Of a stretch of 64,000 nucleotides of DNA, positions 9,531-17,368 are shown one piece after another (within the stretch, counting starts at the first letter, position 1; every line of letters begins with the position of its first letter). The stretch spans positions 56,637-120,636 of the forward strand of contig CANQWD010000003.1 in NCBI GenBank assembly GCA_947627465.1. The letters are read 5' to 3'. Under the pieces are notes generated by a model. That model worked only from the letters and a program-made list of their open reading frames with translations. It was not told the origin of the DNA and did not search any database. This DNA is from an uncultured Clostridia bacterium (GTDB lineage: Bacteria; Bacillota; Clostridia; Oscillospirales; Ruminococcaceae). Position numbers and translations under genes: made by a program.

Positions 9531-9779
9531 TTACTTCTCGTCCTCGGTAAACTCGTCCTCTTCGTCGCGCATATTGAAAAGCTCCACAAGCTTTATCATT
9601 TCCTCTTCGGTAAACGATATTCCCTTGCTCATTCTTGTGTGGTCGGGCGACCAGTCGCGCAGGTCGTACTTAGCTTCTCTGCCGTTCCAGCTTACCATAT
9701 TAAGCTCACGCGTCCAGCCCTTCGACGCTTCGGATATTACTCCAAGTTCCTTCGTTATTTCAAATGTAATTTCAGCCAT
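9531..9779 (-). CDS. YdbC/PC4-like nucleic-acid-binding protein
   Basis: An 82-residue protein matching the small YdbC family, which has a PC4-type whirly beta fold and binds single-stranded DNA or RNA. The sequence GVISEASKGWTRELNMVSW followed by KYDLRDWSPDH is characteristic. The last dozen residues are acidic. It sits between a metallophosphoesterase gene (1 bp away) and the AI-2E permease (28 bp), so the three are probably co-transcribed. Confidence 0.82.
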   Translation of the reverse strand: MAEITFEITKELGVISEASKGWTRELNMVSWNGREAKYDLRDWSPDHTRMSKGISFTEEEMIKLVELFNMRDEEDEFTEDEK

Positions 9780-9780
9780 T

Positions 9781-10698
9781 TCAATCTTCCTCCTGTTTGT
9801 TTTTGGTGCGCTTATGTAAACGCGCTCCGTTTTTTTCTTCGGGAATTACGGGAATTTCCGATTTATCGCCGTCGTCTCCGTCGTCAAAAATATGCTCAAG
9901 CTTTACGGCGTCTTTGCTGTCCGCGTCGTCCAAATCGAACTTGCCGCGCTTTTTGTCCGTTTTCGCGGACTTCTTCGAGACCTTTGGTTCTTTGGGCTTT
10001 TTTTCCTTCGGCTCTTTTTTCTTTTTGAGCTTCGTTTTATCAGCCACAACTATTCCGTCGTAGACAGCGTGATATTTCGGCGGGATAAGCTTATTTAAGT
10101 GAAGCTTTCCGAAAAACCAGCCCGTGTACTCCGCGTTATCGTAGATCTCGTTAAGATACGTGTTGATATGGTTTCTATCGCCGCCGCCTATCAGAAAATC
10201 CTGCATTTTCGCGGGCGGCTCGTATGTCACTATAAAATCGACGCTGTTACCTGCTTCTTTGAGATTGTCAAGACCCTCGCGCAGTTCCTCGTCGCTCGGT
10301 ATTTCGCGCTGCCACCAGTTGGAGCCTTCCTGAAGCTCGTAAATATCATCGGTTTGCCCGCCGCCGAACGTGAACACGGTTTTTTCGGCTATCTCGAAAA
10401 CCTGTCCGCGCATAAGCTGACGAAGCCGTCCGCTTATAAGACGAGTTTTGCCGCCGCACCACTCCTCCACCTCGTATTCCTCGAGCAGATCGTAATTCTC
10501 GTGCGTGCCCTCTACGAACAGCACGTTATACGGCAGCTTGCCGATTTTCTTCAGCAGCTTCTTTTCTCCGGGACTTCCGTCCCAAATAAAGCCGAAGTCG
10601 CCGCAGATTATCAGCGCGTCTTCCTTTTTCAGCTTGCGCAGAATGGGATTTTTAAACCTGTTAAAATCCGCGTGCGTGTCACCCGTTATGTAAATCAT
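9781..10698 (-). CDS. Metallophosphoesterase with Lys-rich tail
   Basis: A 305-residue calcineurin-like phosphoesterase. Metal-ligand motifs are GDTHADF (D-x-H), GDFGFIWDG (GD) and EGTHENYD, which stands for the usual GNHE block with Thr replacing Asn. Residues from about 220 on form a low-complexity, alternately basic and acidic tail (KKKKEPKEKKPKEPK), likely disordered. The start MIYITGDTHA is supported by a GGAGG site; the longer reading frame has none. The substrate is unknown. It heads the minus-strand operon with the YdbC-like gene and the AI-2E permease. Confidence 0.82.
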   Translation of the reverse strand: MIYITGDTHADFNRFKNPILRKLKKEDALIICGDFGFIWDGSPGEKKLLKKIGKLPYNVLFVEGTHENYDLLEEYEVEEWCGGKTRLISGRLRQLMRGQVFEIAEKTVFTFGGGQTDDIYELQEGSNWWQREIPSDEELREGLDNLKEAGNSVDFIVTYEPPAKMQDFLIGGGDRNHINTYLNEIYDNAEYTGWFFGKLHLNKLIPPKYHAVYDGIVVADKTKLKKKKEPKEKKPKEPKVSKKSAKTDKKRGKFDLDDADSKDAVKLEHIFDDGDDGDKSEIPVIPEEKNGARLHKRTKNKQEED

Positions 10699-10845
10699 TA
10701 AAATCCTCCAACGCGGCTTTAAACCGCCGCCCGCCGCCTGCGGCAAGCCCCGTAAAGCCGTTTTCCCCCCCGACGCCTTATTTGAACGCGTCCAAATAAC
10801 CGCGAAAAAAAATATTACAAAATTCTTACAATTTCAAAAAAGCTC

Positions 10846-10875
10846 TTTACATTTATATGTAAAATTTGGTATAAT
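10846..10875 (+). promoter_or_regulatory. Promoter of the dacF-rlmH operon
   Basis: TTTACA at 10846-10851 and TATAAT at 10870-10875 with an 18 bp spacer, about 68 bp before the start codon. Confidence 0.75.
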
Positions 10876-10942
10876 ATAAACGAGGGTTTGAGGAGAAAAG
10901 TCTCCCTTTAATATAATAACCGAAAAAAGAGGATTTGTCTAT

Positions 10943-12391
10943 ATGAAAAAAGCAAAAATTTTCACAATATTTTTTACATTTATTTTGTTATTTTCTGCAA
11001 TTGGTACAAATTTAACGGCGTTTGCCGTATTTTCGCCCACATTCGACCTTTACAGTGAGGGCGTTTATATGGTAAATCTGGACACAAACATTGTCGTCGC
11101 TTCAAAAAATCCCGACAAAAAGCTCTACCCCGCTTCTACCACAAAAATAATGACTTGCCTTGTGGCGCTTGAAAACGTCAAGAACTTTGACGCTAAGGTT
11201 GAATGCGACTACGTATGTTTTGATGAGTTTTGGGCTACGGGAGACGACTACAACCCCAACTTCTACGGGGCATCAAACGCCGCCATTGAAACTCAGCAGA
11301 ACAACGTCACCTATATGGACTGCCTTTACGCGCTTATGCTGCGGTCGGGCTGCGAGGCGGCGAATATTCTCGCTTACAACATCAGCGGAAGTCTTTCCAA
11401 ATTCGTCGATCTTATGAACGAGACCGCGGAGAAAATAGGCTGCAAAAACACTCACTTTTCCAACGCGCACGGACTGTTTGACGAAAACAACTACACCACC
11501 GCCTACGATCTCTATCTTATAACCCGTTATGCGATCGACAATTATCCCGGATTTATGAAAATCTGCGGAACTTACGAATACGATATGCCCAAAAACGAAG
11601 CCAACCCCGACGGTTACACTATCCAATCCACCAACCGCATGATGGCTCCCGAGAGCGCGTATTACGACGAGGCGGTCAAGGGAATAAAAACGGGAAGTAT
11701 GAACGAGTACATTCTTAAAAAGGACGGCGTATGGGACGAGGAAAATCCCAAGGACGGCTTCTGCTCGCTTGTTACATCCTGTGAAAAGGATGGCTACAAA
11801 TATCTTCTGGTAACGCTACAAGCTCCGTGGCTTGACAAAAACGGCGATGAGGGCTGCACTCACTTTGAGGATCATCAAAAGCTCTACGAATGGGCTTACA
11901 GCGAATTTGAACGCAAAGAAATAATCGGCAAAAATCAGCAGGTTAGCGAGGTCTCCGTTGAAATGGGCAAGGATACCGATAAAGTAGGCATCGTTACGAC
12001 CGAGGATTTTTACACGCTTATCCCCAAAAGCCTTGACAGCACCGCCATTCAGCAGATAGTTCCGACGACTGAACCATTTGTCGCGCCGGTAAAAAAAGGC
12101 GAAGCCGTGGGAAATCTTGTTTTAAAGCTGAACGGAGAAACGCTCACCACGATACCTCTCGTAACGGAAGCCGACGTAGAGCTTGACAAGACCGCGAAAT
12201 ATAAAGATCGAATTAAAACCGTTTTAACGTCGGGCGGCGTTATCGCCTCGTTTGTTATCCTCGGCGTTACGATCGTGGCGTTTGCGATCTCCAAAGCGAT
12301 CACAAAAACCATTCGCGCGAACAGCGAGGAAATGCAGCGCAGACGCAAGCTTCAAGTAGCTCCGCGAAACGGAAACGCCAAACGCAAATGA
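10943..12391 (+). CDS. D-alanyl-D-alanine carboxypeptidase (S11, DacF-like)
   Basis: A 482-residue secreted penicillin-binding protein. It has an N-terminal signal peptide, the serine-lysine pair of the active site in PASTTK (Ser65, Lys68), an SGC motif in LMLRSGCEAAN and the KTG motif in GIKTGSMNEY. A C-terminal domain and one transmembrane helix near residues 430-455 anchor it, followed by a basic tail. The enzyme trims the terminal D-Ala of peptidoglycan stem peptides. The SxN motif has Cys in third place where Asn is usual, which is worth noting. It overlaps rlmH by ATGA. Confidence 0.88.
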   Translation: MKKAKIFTIFFTFILLFSAIGTNLTAFAVFSPTFDLYSEGVYMVNLDTNIVVASKNPDKKLYPASTTKIMTCLVALENVKNFDAKVECDYVCFDEFWATGDDYNPNFYGASNAAIETQQNNVTYMDCLYALMLRSGCEAANILAYNISGSLSKFVDLMNETAEKIGCKNTHFSNAHGLFDENNYTTAYDLYLITRYAIDNYPGFMKICGTYEYDMPKNEANPDGYTIQSTNRMMAPESAYYDEAVKGIKTGSMNEYILKKDGVWDEENPKDGFCSLVTSCEKDGYKYLLVTLQAPWLDKNGDEGCTHFEDHQKLYEWAYSEFERKEIIGKNQQVSEVSVEMGKDTDKVGIVTTEDFYTLIPKSLDSTAIQQIVPTTEPFVAPVKKGEAVGNLVLKLNGETLTTIPLVTEADVELDKTAKYKDRIKTVLTSGGVIASFVILGVTIVAFAISKAITKTIRANSEEMQRRRKLQVAPRNGNAKRK

Positions 12392-12867
12392 TGAACGTTA
12401 ATTTTATCGCAATGGGAAAGCTGAAAGAAAGTTATTTCCGCGAAGCCTGCGCGGAATATCAAAAGCGGATGTCGGCGTTCGCGAGGCTTTCCGTCAAAGA
12501 ACCGCCGCCCGAAAATCTTCCGCAAAATCCCTCGGCGGCGCAGATCGAAAAGGCTCTTGAAAAGGAAGCGGAGCTTATCCGCGAGCAAGCGAAAGGCTCG
12601 TTTAAGATCGCCCTTTGCGTTGAGGGTCGAGAGCTTTCCAGCGAACAGCTTGCTCAAAAGCTCGGCGAACTGGGAACGCGCGGCGTCTCCTCGGTAAGCT
12701 TTATAGTCGGAAGCTCGTTCGGTCTGGCGGAGAGCCTTAAACGCGAATGTGATTTTAAACTTTCCATGTCGCCGATGACTTTCCCGCATTCCTTGGCGCG
12801 GGTTATGCTGTTTGAGCAGGTTTACAGGGCATTTTCGATAATCAACAATTCCAAATATCACAAATGA
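12388..12867 (+). CDS. rlmH: 23S rRNA pseudouridine-1915 N3-methyltransferase RlmH
   Basis: A 159-residue SPOUT methyltransferase. The knot region FIVGSSFGLAESLKRECDFKLSMSPMTFPHSLAR is clear: the glycine-rich SAM loop is followed by the conserved S-x-M-T-(F/L)-P-H segment and the C-terminal LFEQVYRAFSI..YHK. It modifies helix 69 of 23S rRNA. Two adjacent ATG codons at 12388 and 12391 are possible starts; the second gives the usual N-terminus. Confidence 0.94.
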   Translation: MMNVNFIAMGKLKESYFREACAEYQKRMSAFARLSVKEPPPENLPQNPSAAQIEKALEKEAELIREQAKGSFKIALCVEGRELSSEQLAQKLGELGTRGVSSVSFIVGSSFGLAESLKRECDFKLSMSPMTFPHSLARVMLFEQVYRAFSIINNSKYHK

Positions 12868-12904
12868 AATATTCCTCCCGATGAAAAGTCGGGAGGAATA
12901 TTCT
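12867..12904 (+). terminator. Terminator after rlmH
   Basis: AAATATTCCTCCCGA pairs with TCGGGAGGAATATT around a short loop. The stem is strong, the T tract weak; it may serve the convergent gene as well. Confidence 0.7.
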
Positions 12905-12938
12905 TATTGAATTACGTATGATTTTCGTTTAACCGAAA

Positions 12939-15311
12939 TTACCGACTTTCTACCGCATTGCAAAGCCCTCTCATTTGGTCGTAACCGTAGGTTTGCCCTT
13001 TGTAGGTAAAGGTTGCGTTCTTGCACAACTCAAATGCACTCAGGCTCAGCTTTTTCAAGCTTGAAGGCAGTTTTACCTCGGTAAGGCTTTCACACCCGTG
13101 GAACGCTTCGCCTTCGATTTCCTCCAAGCCTTCCTCAAACGTTACTGTTTTAAGACCTTTGCAGTTATAAAAGCTGCGGCTTTCGATTTTCTTTAAAGTG
13201 CCGGGGAACGACACGCTTTCAAGCGTCGTTGAACCCGACGCGGCGATTTTTGCCTCGAATTGGCGCGGTCCGAGCGTTTTAAGGCTCTTCGGGAGCTTCA
13301 GGTTCTTTACCGCGCACTCGCAGAAATCTTCTCTGCCGATCTCGGTTATGCCGTCGGGCAGGTCAAGCTCCGTAAGGCTGCTGCAATATCCGAAAACACC
13401 GTCGCCGAGCTTAGTAAGGCTTTCGGGAAGTCTTAACTTTTTAAGATTTATCATATAACCCGCAAACGCCACGTCTTTAAGCCCCGTGACCCCATCGGGA
13501 ACATATATCGCCTCGATATTCGTTTCGGTGATTTCGCTTTGCGTGGAAATACCCACGGAGATATTAGTTAGCTTAACGCCCTCTATTTCGGGTGGTATCT
13601 TGATAACGTTTGAGTTTCCGCAATATGTAACGCTTTGTCTTCCGTCGTCATATTCGGTGACCCTAAACTCGCTCTCGTCGGCAGTTATCTTATCCCAATT
13701 GAGCTTGTTGATATCGACCTTAACGGGCTTTGCGGGCTCGGAACTTGTTGTCGGCTCGCTTGCAGGCTCGGCGTTCGGGTCGTATTTCTCAATCTTCAGA
13801 CCATCCTTGCCTATGTATTTGCTGTAATCTTCGGGATTTAATTCCGAGATGTCTTTCGCGGTATCGCTGATAACCATAAATCTTAAAATATCGTGGTTAT
13901 CGCAGTCGATAGTATCGGAAATATCAGTGTAAAAAATGATCTCTATCGTGCGGTCGATTCTGCCGTCATCCAAAACTCTATCCGAGTCGGATTTCAGCCA
14001 CTTCCACGCAATGCCGTTATCCGACGTAAAATCGCCCGTTTCATAATCATATCGGGAGTAGTCGCTGTTGTTTTTCGTACCGTTTATACTGGCTTCAATT
14101 ATCCCGGCGGCGGTTCTGTCGTCCGAATACGCCGTATAGCTGATGTATTCGCTGTCGGTGCGTAAATCAACGTTGTTATAGTCGTACTCTCGGAACGACG
14201 CCTTTCCGGGCGCTTTTGCCGTTACCGTGATTTTATCGCAGGCGCCGATTTTCTTATTGTTCTTCTCGATAACCGTTATTATCTCGTTTTCCGCAAGCTT
14301 GACCTTATTGGGGTCGAACTCGCTCTCGGTCGGCTCGGAGCTTTCTGCGGACAGATTTGTAAGGCTCGTATTTGAACCGTTGCCGCTGGGCGCGCTTGAA
14401 ACGCTTGTTTTGGTTGACGTACTTGCCGAACTTACCGTTGAAACGGCGGGCTTGCTTTCGGTTTTGTTTTTGGAATTGTTTGCGATAACAACTCCCGCGG
14501 TAACTCCCCCGCCGACTACAACGGCGGCGCAAGCCCCTGCGATAATTTTTGATTTTAGTGTGTTAAACAATGCTTTTCCTCCCATATTTGCGGCAGTATT
14601 CGTTGATACCGCCGCGGTATTTTCGGGAACGCTTTGTACATTCGGGGAAGTTTGCAGAATATTCAAAGGTACGTCGGGCACTTGAACGCTCTCCGACTGC
14701 GCTCTGAACAACCGCGTTAAGAACGGAACGGGCACGATCACGTGCAGCTTGTCGTTGTTTTCTTGTTCATACCGCATAACCTCCTCCTTTATTTTAAGGC
14801 GGGCGGTTTTCAGGCGGTAGAGCACGGTTTTCTCATGAACTCCCATAAGCTCCGCGATCTCGGCGGCGGTCATTTCGTCGAAGTAGTACAGAATTATAGT
14901 TCTGAACTGCTCCTCAGAAAGCGCTTTTTCGATAATATCCATAATTATCGCGCGTTTCGCCGCGTTCGTGACGTATTCCTCGAGGCACATTTCCTCGTCG
15001 GGAATATTTTCAAGAAGCTCATCGCCGTTTTCCTCAAACGCGGTATTATTCTTTGAACGTACGTAGTCTCTACACTTGTTCGCCGCGATTTTATTCAGCC
15101 ACACGCCCACGCTTTCGGGTTTCTCCAAGCTTCCAAGTTTTTCAAGTGCAGTGATATATGTCTCCTGCATTATGTCCTTTGCGTTCTCCTCGTTTTTCAA
15201 AAGACTTACACAAGTGAACCACACGCCGCTGCGCGTTTGCTTGTAAAGCTCGTCAAAAGCCGCTCTGTCGCCGTTTGCCGCCTTTTTTACCATCTCCGAA
15301 ATGTCGCTCAT
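12939..15311 (-). CDS. ECF-type sigma factor fused to a membrane helix and leucine-rich repeats
   Basis: A 790-residue multidomain protein. Residues 1-180 are an ECF-like sigma factor: region 2 around 14-85 (MQETYITALEKL, WLNKIAANKCRDYVR) and region 4 at 125-178 (LYYFDEMTAAEIAELMGVHEKTVLYRLKTAR). A spacer leads to one transmembrane helix at about 256-277. Outside, a Ser/Thr-rich linker (280-335), an unassigned beta-rich domain (about 340-510), a Pro/Glu linker and BspA-type LRR_5 repeats (about 560-765) follow. The layout suggests a membrane-tethered sigma factor whose outer part may sense a surface signal; release of the sigma part would need cleavage. It heads no obvious operon, and a hairpin lies just before its ribosome site. 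Confidence 0.85.
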   Translation of the reverse strand: MSDISEMVKKAANGDRAAFDELYKQTRSGVWFTCVSLLKNEENAKDIMQETYITALEKLGSLEKPESVGVWLNKIAANKCRDYVRSKNNTAFEENGDELLENIPDEEMCLEEYVTNAAKRAIIMDIIEKALSEEQFRTIILYYFDEMTAAEIAELMGVHEKTVLYRLKTARLKIKEEVMRYEQENNDKLHVIVPVPFLTRLFRAQSESVQVPDVPLNILQTSPNVQSVPENTAAVSTNTAANMGGKALFNTLKSKIIAGACAAVVVGGGVTAGVVIANNSKNKTESKPAVSTVSSASTSTKTSVSSAPSGNGSNTSLTNLSAESSEPTESEFDPNKVKLAENEIITVIEKNNKKIGACDKITVTAKAPGKASFREYDYNNVDLRTDSEYISYTAYSDDRTAAGIIEASINGTKNNSDYSRYDYETGDFTSDNGIAWKWLKSDSDRVLDDGRIDRTIEIIFYTDISDTIDCDNHDILRFMVISDTAKDISELNPEDYSKYIGKDGLKIEKYDPNAEPASEPTTSSEPAKPVKVDINKLNWDKITADESEFRVTEYDDGRQSVTYCGNSNVIKIPPEIEGVKLTNISVGISTQSEITETNIEAIYVPDGVTGLKDVAFAGYMINLKKLRLPESLTKLGDGVFGYCSSLTELDLPDGITEIGREDFCECAVKNLKLPKSLKTLGPRQFEAKIAASGSTTLESVSFPGTLKKIESRSFYNCKGLKTVTFEEGLEEIEGEAFHGCESLTEVKLPSSLKKLSLSAFELCKNATFTYKGQTYGYDQMRGLCNAVESR

Positions 15312-15338
15312 TATTTTTTTCCTCCGAATGATTTTTTT

Positions 15339-15370
15339 GCGTTCCCGTTAATAAGACGAACGGGAAACGC
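15339..15370. repeat. Inverted repeat in the leader of the sigma-LRR gene
   Basis: GCGTTCCCGTT and AACGGGAAACGC with an 8-9 base loop (one bulge), 28 bp before the start codon. It is not followed by a T run on the minus strand, so it is not an ordinary terminator there. Possible operator or RNA hairpin. Confidence 0.35.
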
Positions 15371-15411
15371 AAAAAGGATAAATTTTCCGAAAAATTTTTC
15401 GGCACACAAAT

Positions 15412-15441
15412 AAGCCCCGATCATTCAAAAGATCGGAGCTT
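15412..15441 (-). terminator. Hairpin after the zinc-ribbon gene
   Basis: Minus strand AAGCTCCGATC / GATCGGGGCTT, an 11 bp stem with one G-U pair and a weak following T tract (ATTTGTG). Plausible terminator of the upstream minus-strand gene. Confidence 0.5.
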
Positions 15442-15552
15442 ACAGTTACCAAAAAGATGCCGGGGTATCGCCAATGTCATATTGCCGTGTATTCCCATGT
15501 ACTTATCGGTGTGTTGAGGAATCGTCCTCCGAAGTATCCGCTTAAAACGGAA

Positions 15553-15831
15553 TCAGTTCTCGCCTCTCTGCTTCGCGAAGCATTCGCTGCACAAAACGGG
15601 TCTGTCGCCTTTCGGCTCAAACGGAACTCTCGCAACTCCGCCGCAAACCGCGCAAGTCGCTTCATAGAATGTTCTGGGACCTCTGCCCGCGTTCTTCTTG
15701 GCGTCGCGGCAAGCCTTGCATCTCTGCGGCTCGTTCTCAAAGCCTTTCTCTGCGTAGAATTCCTGCTCGCCCGCCGAGAAAACGAAATCAGCGCCGCAGT
15801 CTTTGCATTTTAATGTCTTGTCTGTGTACAT
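15553..15831 (-). CDS. Small zinc-ribbon protein
   Basis: A 92-residue cytoplasmic protein with four CxxC knuckles: CKDC (9-12), CKAC (38-41), CAVC and CSEC. The first two bracket the FVFSAGEQEFYAEKGF stretch typical of the probable-zinc-binding (trcl-type) family common in Clostridia. It probably binds two zinc ions; its role in the cell is not known. It lies between two sigma-factor genes on the same strand with gaps of 136 and 241 bp. Confidence 0.8.
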   Translation of the reverse strand: MYTDKTLKCKDCGADFVFSAGEQEFYAEKGFENEPQRCKACRDAKKNAGRGPRTFYEATCAVCGGVARVPFEPKGDRPVLCSECFAKQRGEN

Positions 15832-15967
15832 AGTAATACCTCTTTTTTATTTTATAAATTTGTTCACCAGTTCGGAATTGCACCGCATTCTCCGCGCCTA
15901 TCGCGTCGCTTTGCTGTTAAGCTATCGGGTCATATCGAAACCGCCCGCTTTTCATCGAACGATCCCG

Positions 15968-16531
15968 TTAAATTTTATCCGCGTAGAATTGCCGAAGCTT
16001 TGCTCTTGCCCTTGTCACGGCATTATCAACGGACTTTCTGTCTATTTCGAGCACCTTTGCGATCTCGCCGTAGGAAAGCCCCATCATCACGCCCTCTATA
16101 CACCTAAGCTCCAGCACGGTAAGTTCCGTGTGCATATCCCGCAGCAAAGCCTCTCGGCTTTCACGGTCAATGACTATCTCCTCGGGCGTGGGTTTTGTGT
16201 CGGGGATCTTCTCAAAATCCTCGGGTTGAGAGCCTGAAAGACGATTATTATGACGAATAGCCCGCCTTGCGGTGTTCTTCATTCTGTTTTCCAAAATCAC
16301 CGACAGATACTTTGAAAATTCTCCCTTTTCGCTGCTGTAACCTTGTATCGCCGACATCAGTCCCTGCATTCCGTCGGACACAAGTTCCTCATAATCCGCC
16401 ATATTGGAATATTTTACAGCCGCAGCGAATACGGTTTTCATATATCGCGAGATAAGCTCGGCAATTTTTTCGCTGTCAGCGGAATTATTTTCAAGCAATT
16501 CCCTGTCGCTCATCCGTGAAAGATCCGCCAT
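15968..16531 (-). CDS. RNA polymerase sigma-70 family factor, SigH-like
   Basis: A 187-residue sigma factor with region 2 (ISRYMKTVFAAAVKY, YEELVSDGMQGLMSAI) and region 4 (LTVLELRCIEGVMMGLSYGEIAKVLEIDRKSVDNAVTRARAKLR). The region 4 wording, with 'DRKSVDNA', is like SigH, the stationary-phase and early-sporulation sigma factor of endospore formers. It is shorter and more divergent than B. subtilis SigH (218 residues), so an alternative SigH-type factor is equally possible. It has its own promoter at 16585-16613. Confidence 0.72.
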   Translation of the reverse strand: MADLSRMSDRELLENNSADSEKIAELISRYMKTVFAAAVKYSNMADYEELVSDGMQGLMSAIQGYSSEKGEFSKYLSVILENRMKNTARRAIRHNNRLSGSQPEDFEKIPDTKPTPEEIVIDRESREALLRDMHTELTVLELRCIEGVMMGLSYGEIAKVLEIDRKSVDNAVTRARAKLRQFYADKI

Positions 16532-16584
16532 GATCCGCTCCTTTGATTCGGAAAAAACAACAATAAACTTTAGTTGTTGTTCCT

Positions 16585-16613
16585 ATTGTAACACATTTGA
16601 CCCAATTTGTCAA
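16585..16613 (-). promoter_or_regulatory. Promoter of the SigH-like gene
   Basis: Minus strand TTGACA (16613-16608), 17 bp spacer, TACAAT (16590-16585), about 54 bp before the start codon. Confidence 0.75.
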
Positions 16614-16672
16614 TGTAATTATTAAAATATTTTTATATTTTGTTAATTTTTTACAAATTTCGACAATTTTTT

Positions 16673-17218
16673 CTACACTGCGTACACTTCTCTGCCCGAT
16701 TTAAATATATTTCCGCCACGGCTGTCGATAGCGACGATAAGCGGAAAGCGCTCAAATTTCAGTCGTTTAACGCTTTCGCACCCCAGATCCTCAAACGCTG
16801 TCACCTCGCATTCGGAAATACACTTGCAGGCAAGCGCACCCGCGCCGCCTATCGCGCAAAAATAGACCGCCCCGTTTCGGCAAATAGCCTCGCAGACAGC
16901 CTCGCTTCGTTCGCCCTTGCCGATCATCGCCTTCAACCCCTTGTCAAGAAACTCGGGCGCGTAAACGTCCATTCTTGAGGAAGTCGTAGGACCGCAGGAG
17001 CCGATCACCATTCCGTCCTTTGCGGCTGTGGGACCCGCATAATAGATCGCCGCGCCGTTCAGATCATACGGCAAAGGCTCGCCCTTTGCCATAAGCTCCT
17101 TTATACGCTTGTGCGCCGCGTCCCGAGACGTGTAGACAGTCCCCGAAAGCAGCACCTTTTCCCCCGCTGTAAGAGTGCGGGCTTTTTCCGAAAGTTCACT
17201 TGTGTTTAATTCTATCAT
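16673..17218 (-). CDS. Class I fumarate hydratase / tartrate dehydratase beta subunit
   Basis: A 181-residue protein matching the swivelling C-terminal (beta) domain of oxygen-sensitive iron-sulfur fumarases. Typical parts are GEKVLLSGTVYTSRDAAHKRI, the YYAGPTAAKDGMVIGSCGPTTSSRMD substrate loop and CISECEVTAFEDLG. The iron-sulfur cluster sits in the alpha subunit, which is normally encoded just upstream; here the upstream neighbour is a DivIVA-like gene, so the partner is elsewhere or the protein has another partner. Substrate (fumarate or tartrate) cannot be decided. Confidence 0.85.
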   Translation of the reverse strand: MIELNTSELSEKARTLTAGEKVLLSGTVYTSRDAAHKRIKELMAKGEPLPYDLNGAAIYYAGPTAAKDGMVIGSCGPTTSSRMDVYAPEFLDKGLKAMIGKGERSEAVCEAICRNGAVYFCAIGGAGALACKCISECEVTAFEDLGCESVKRLKFERFPLIVAIDSRGGNIFKSGREVYAV

Positions 17219-17312
17219 ATAAGCACCTCAAATCGCTGTTAAAATATGACTGTATTTGACATTTTCCCGCCGACGGGAAACGCTCTCAGCATTCGCCGCC
17301 TAACTTTTTCAG

Positions 17313-17345
17313 CAAAAAAGCCGAGATACGGTAACCTCGGCTCTT
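17313..17345 (-). terminator. Terminator after the DivIVA-like gene
   Basis: Minus strand AGCCGAGG / CCTCGGCT-type stem (AGCCGAGATACGG..) followed by TTTTTT. It ends the 498-residue gene and separates it from the fumarase subunit gene. Confidence 0.75.
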
Positions 17346-17368
17346 TAATTACGCCAAAGATCAAAACA

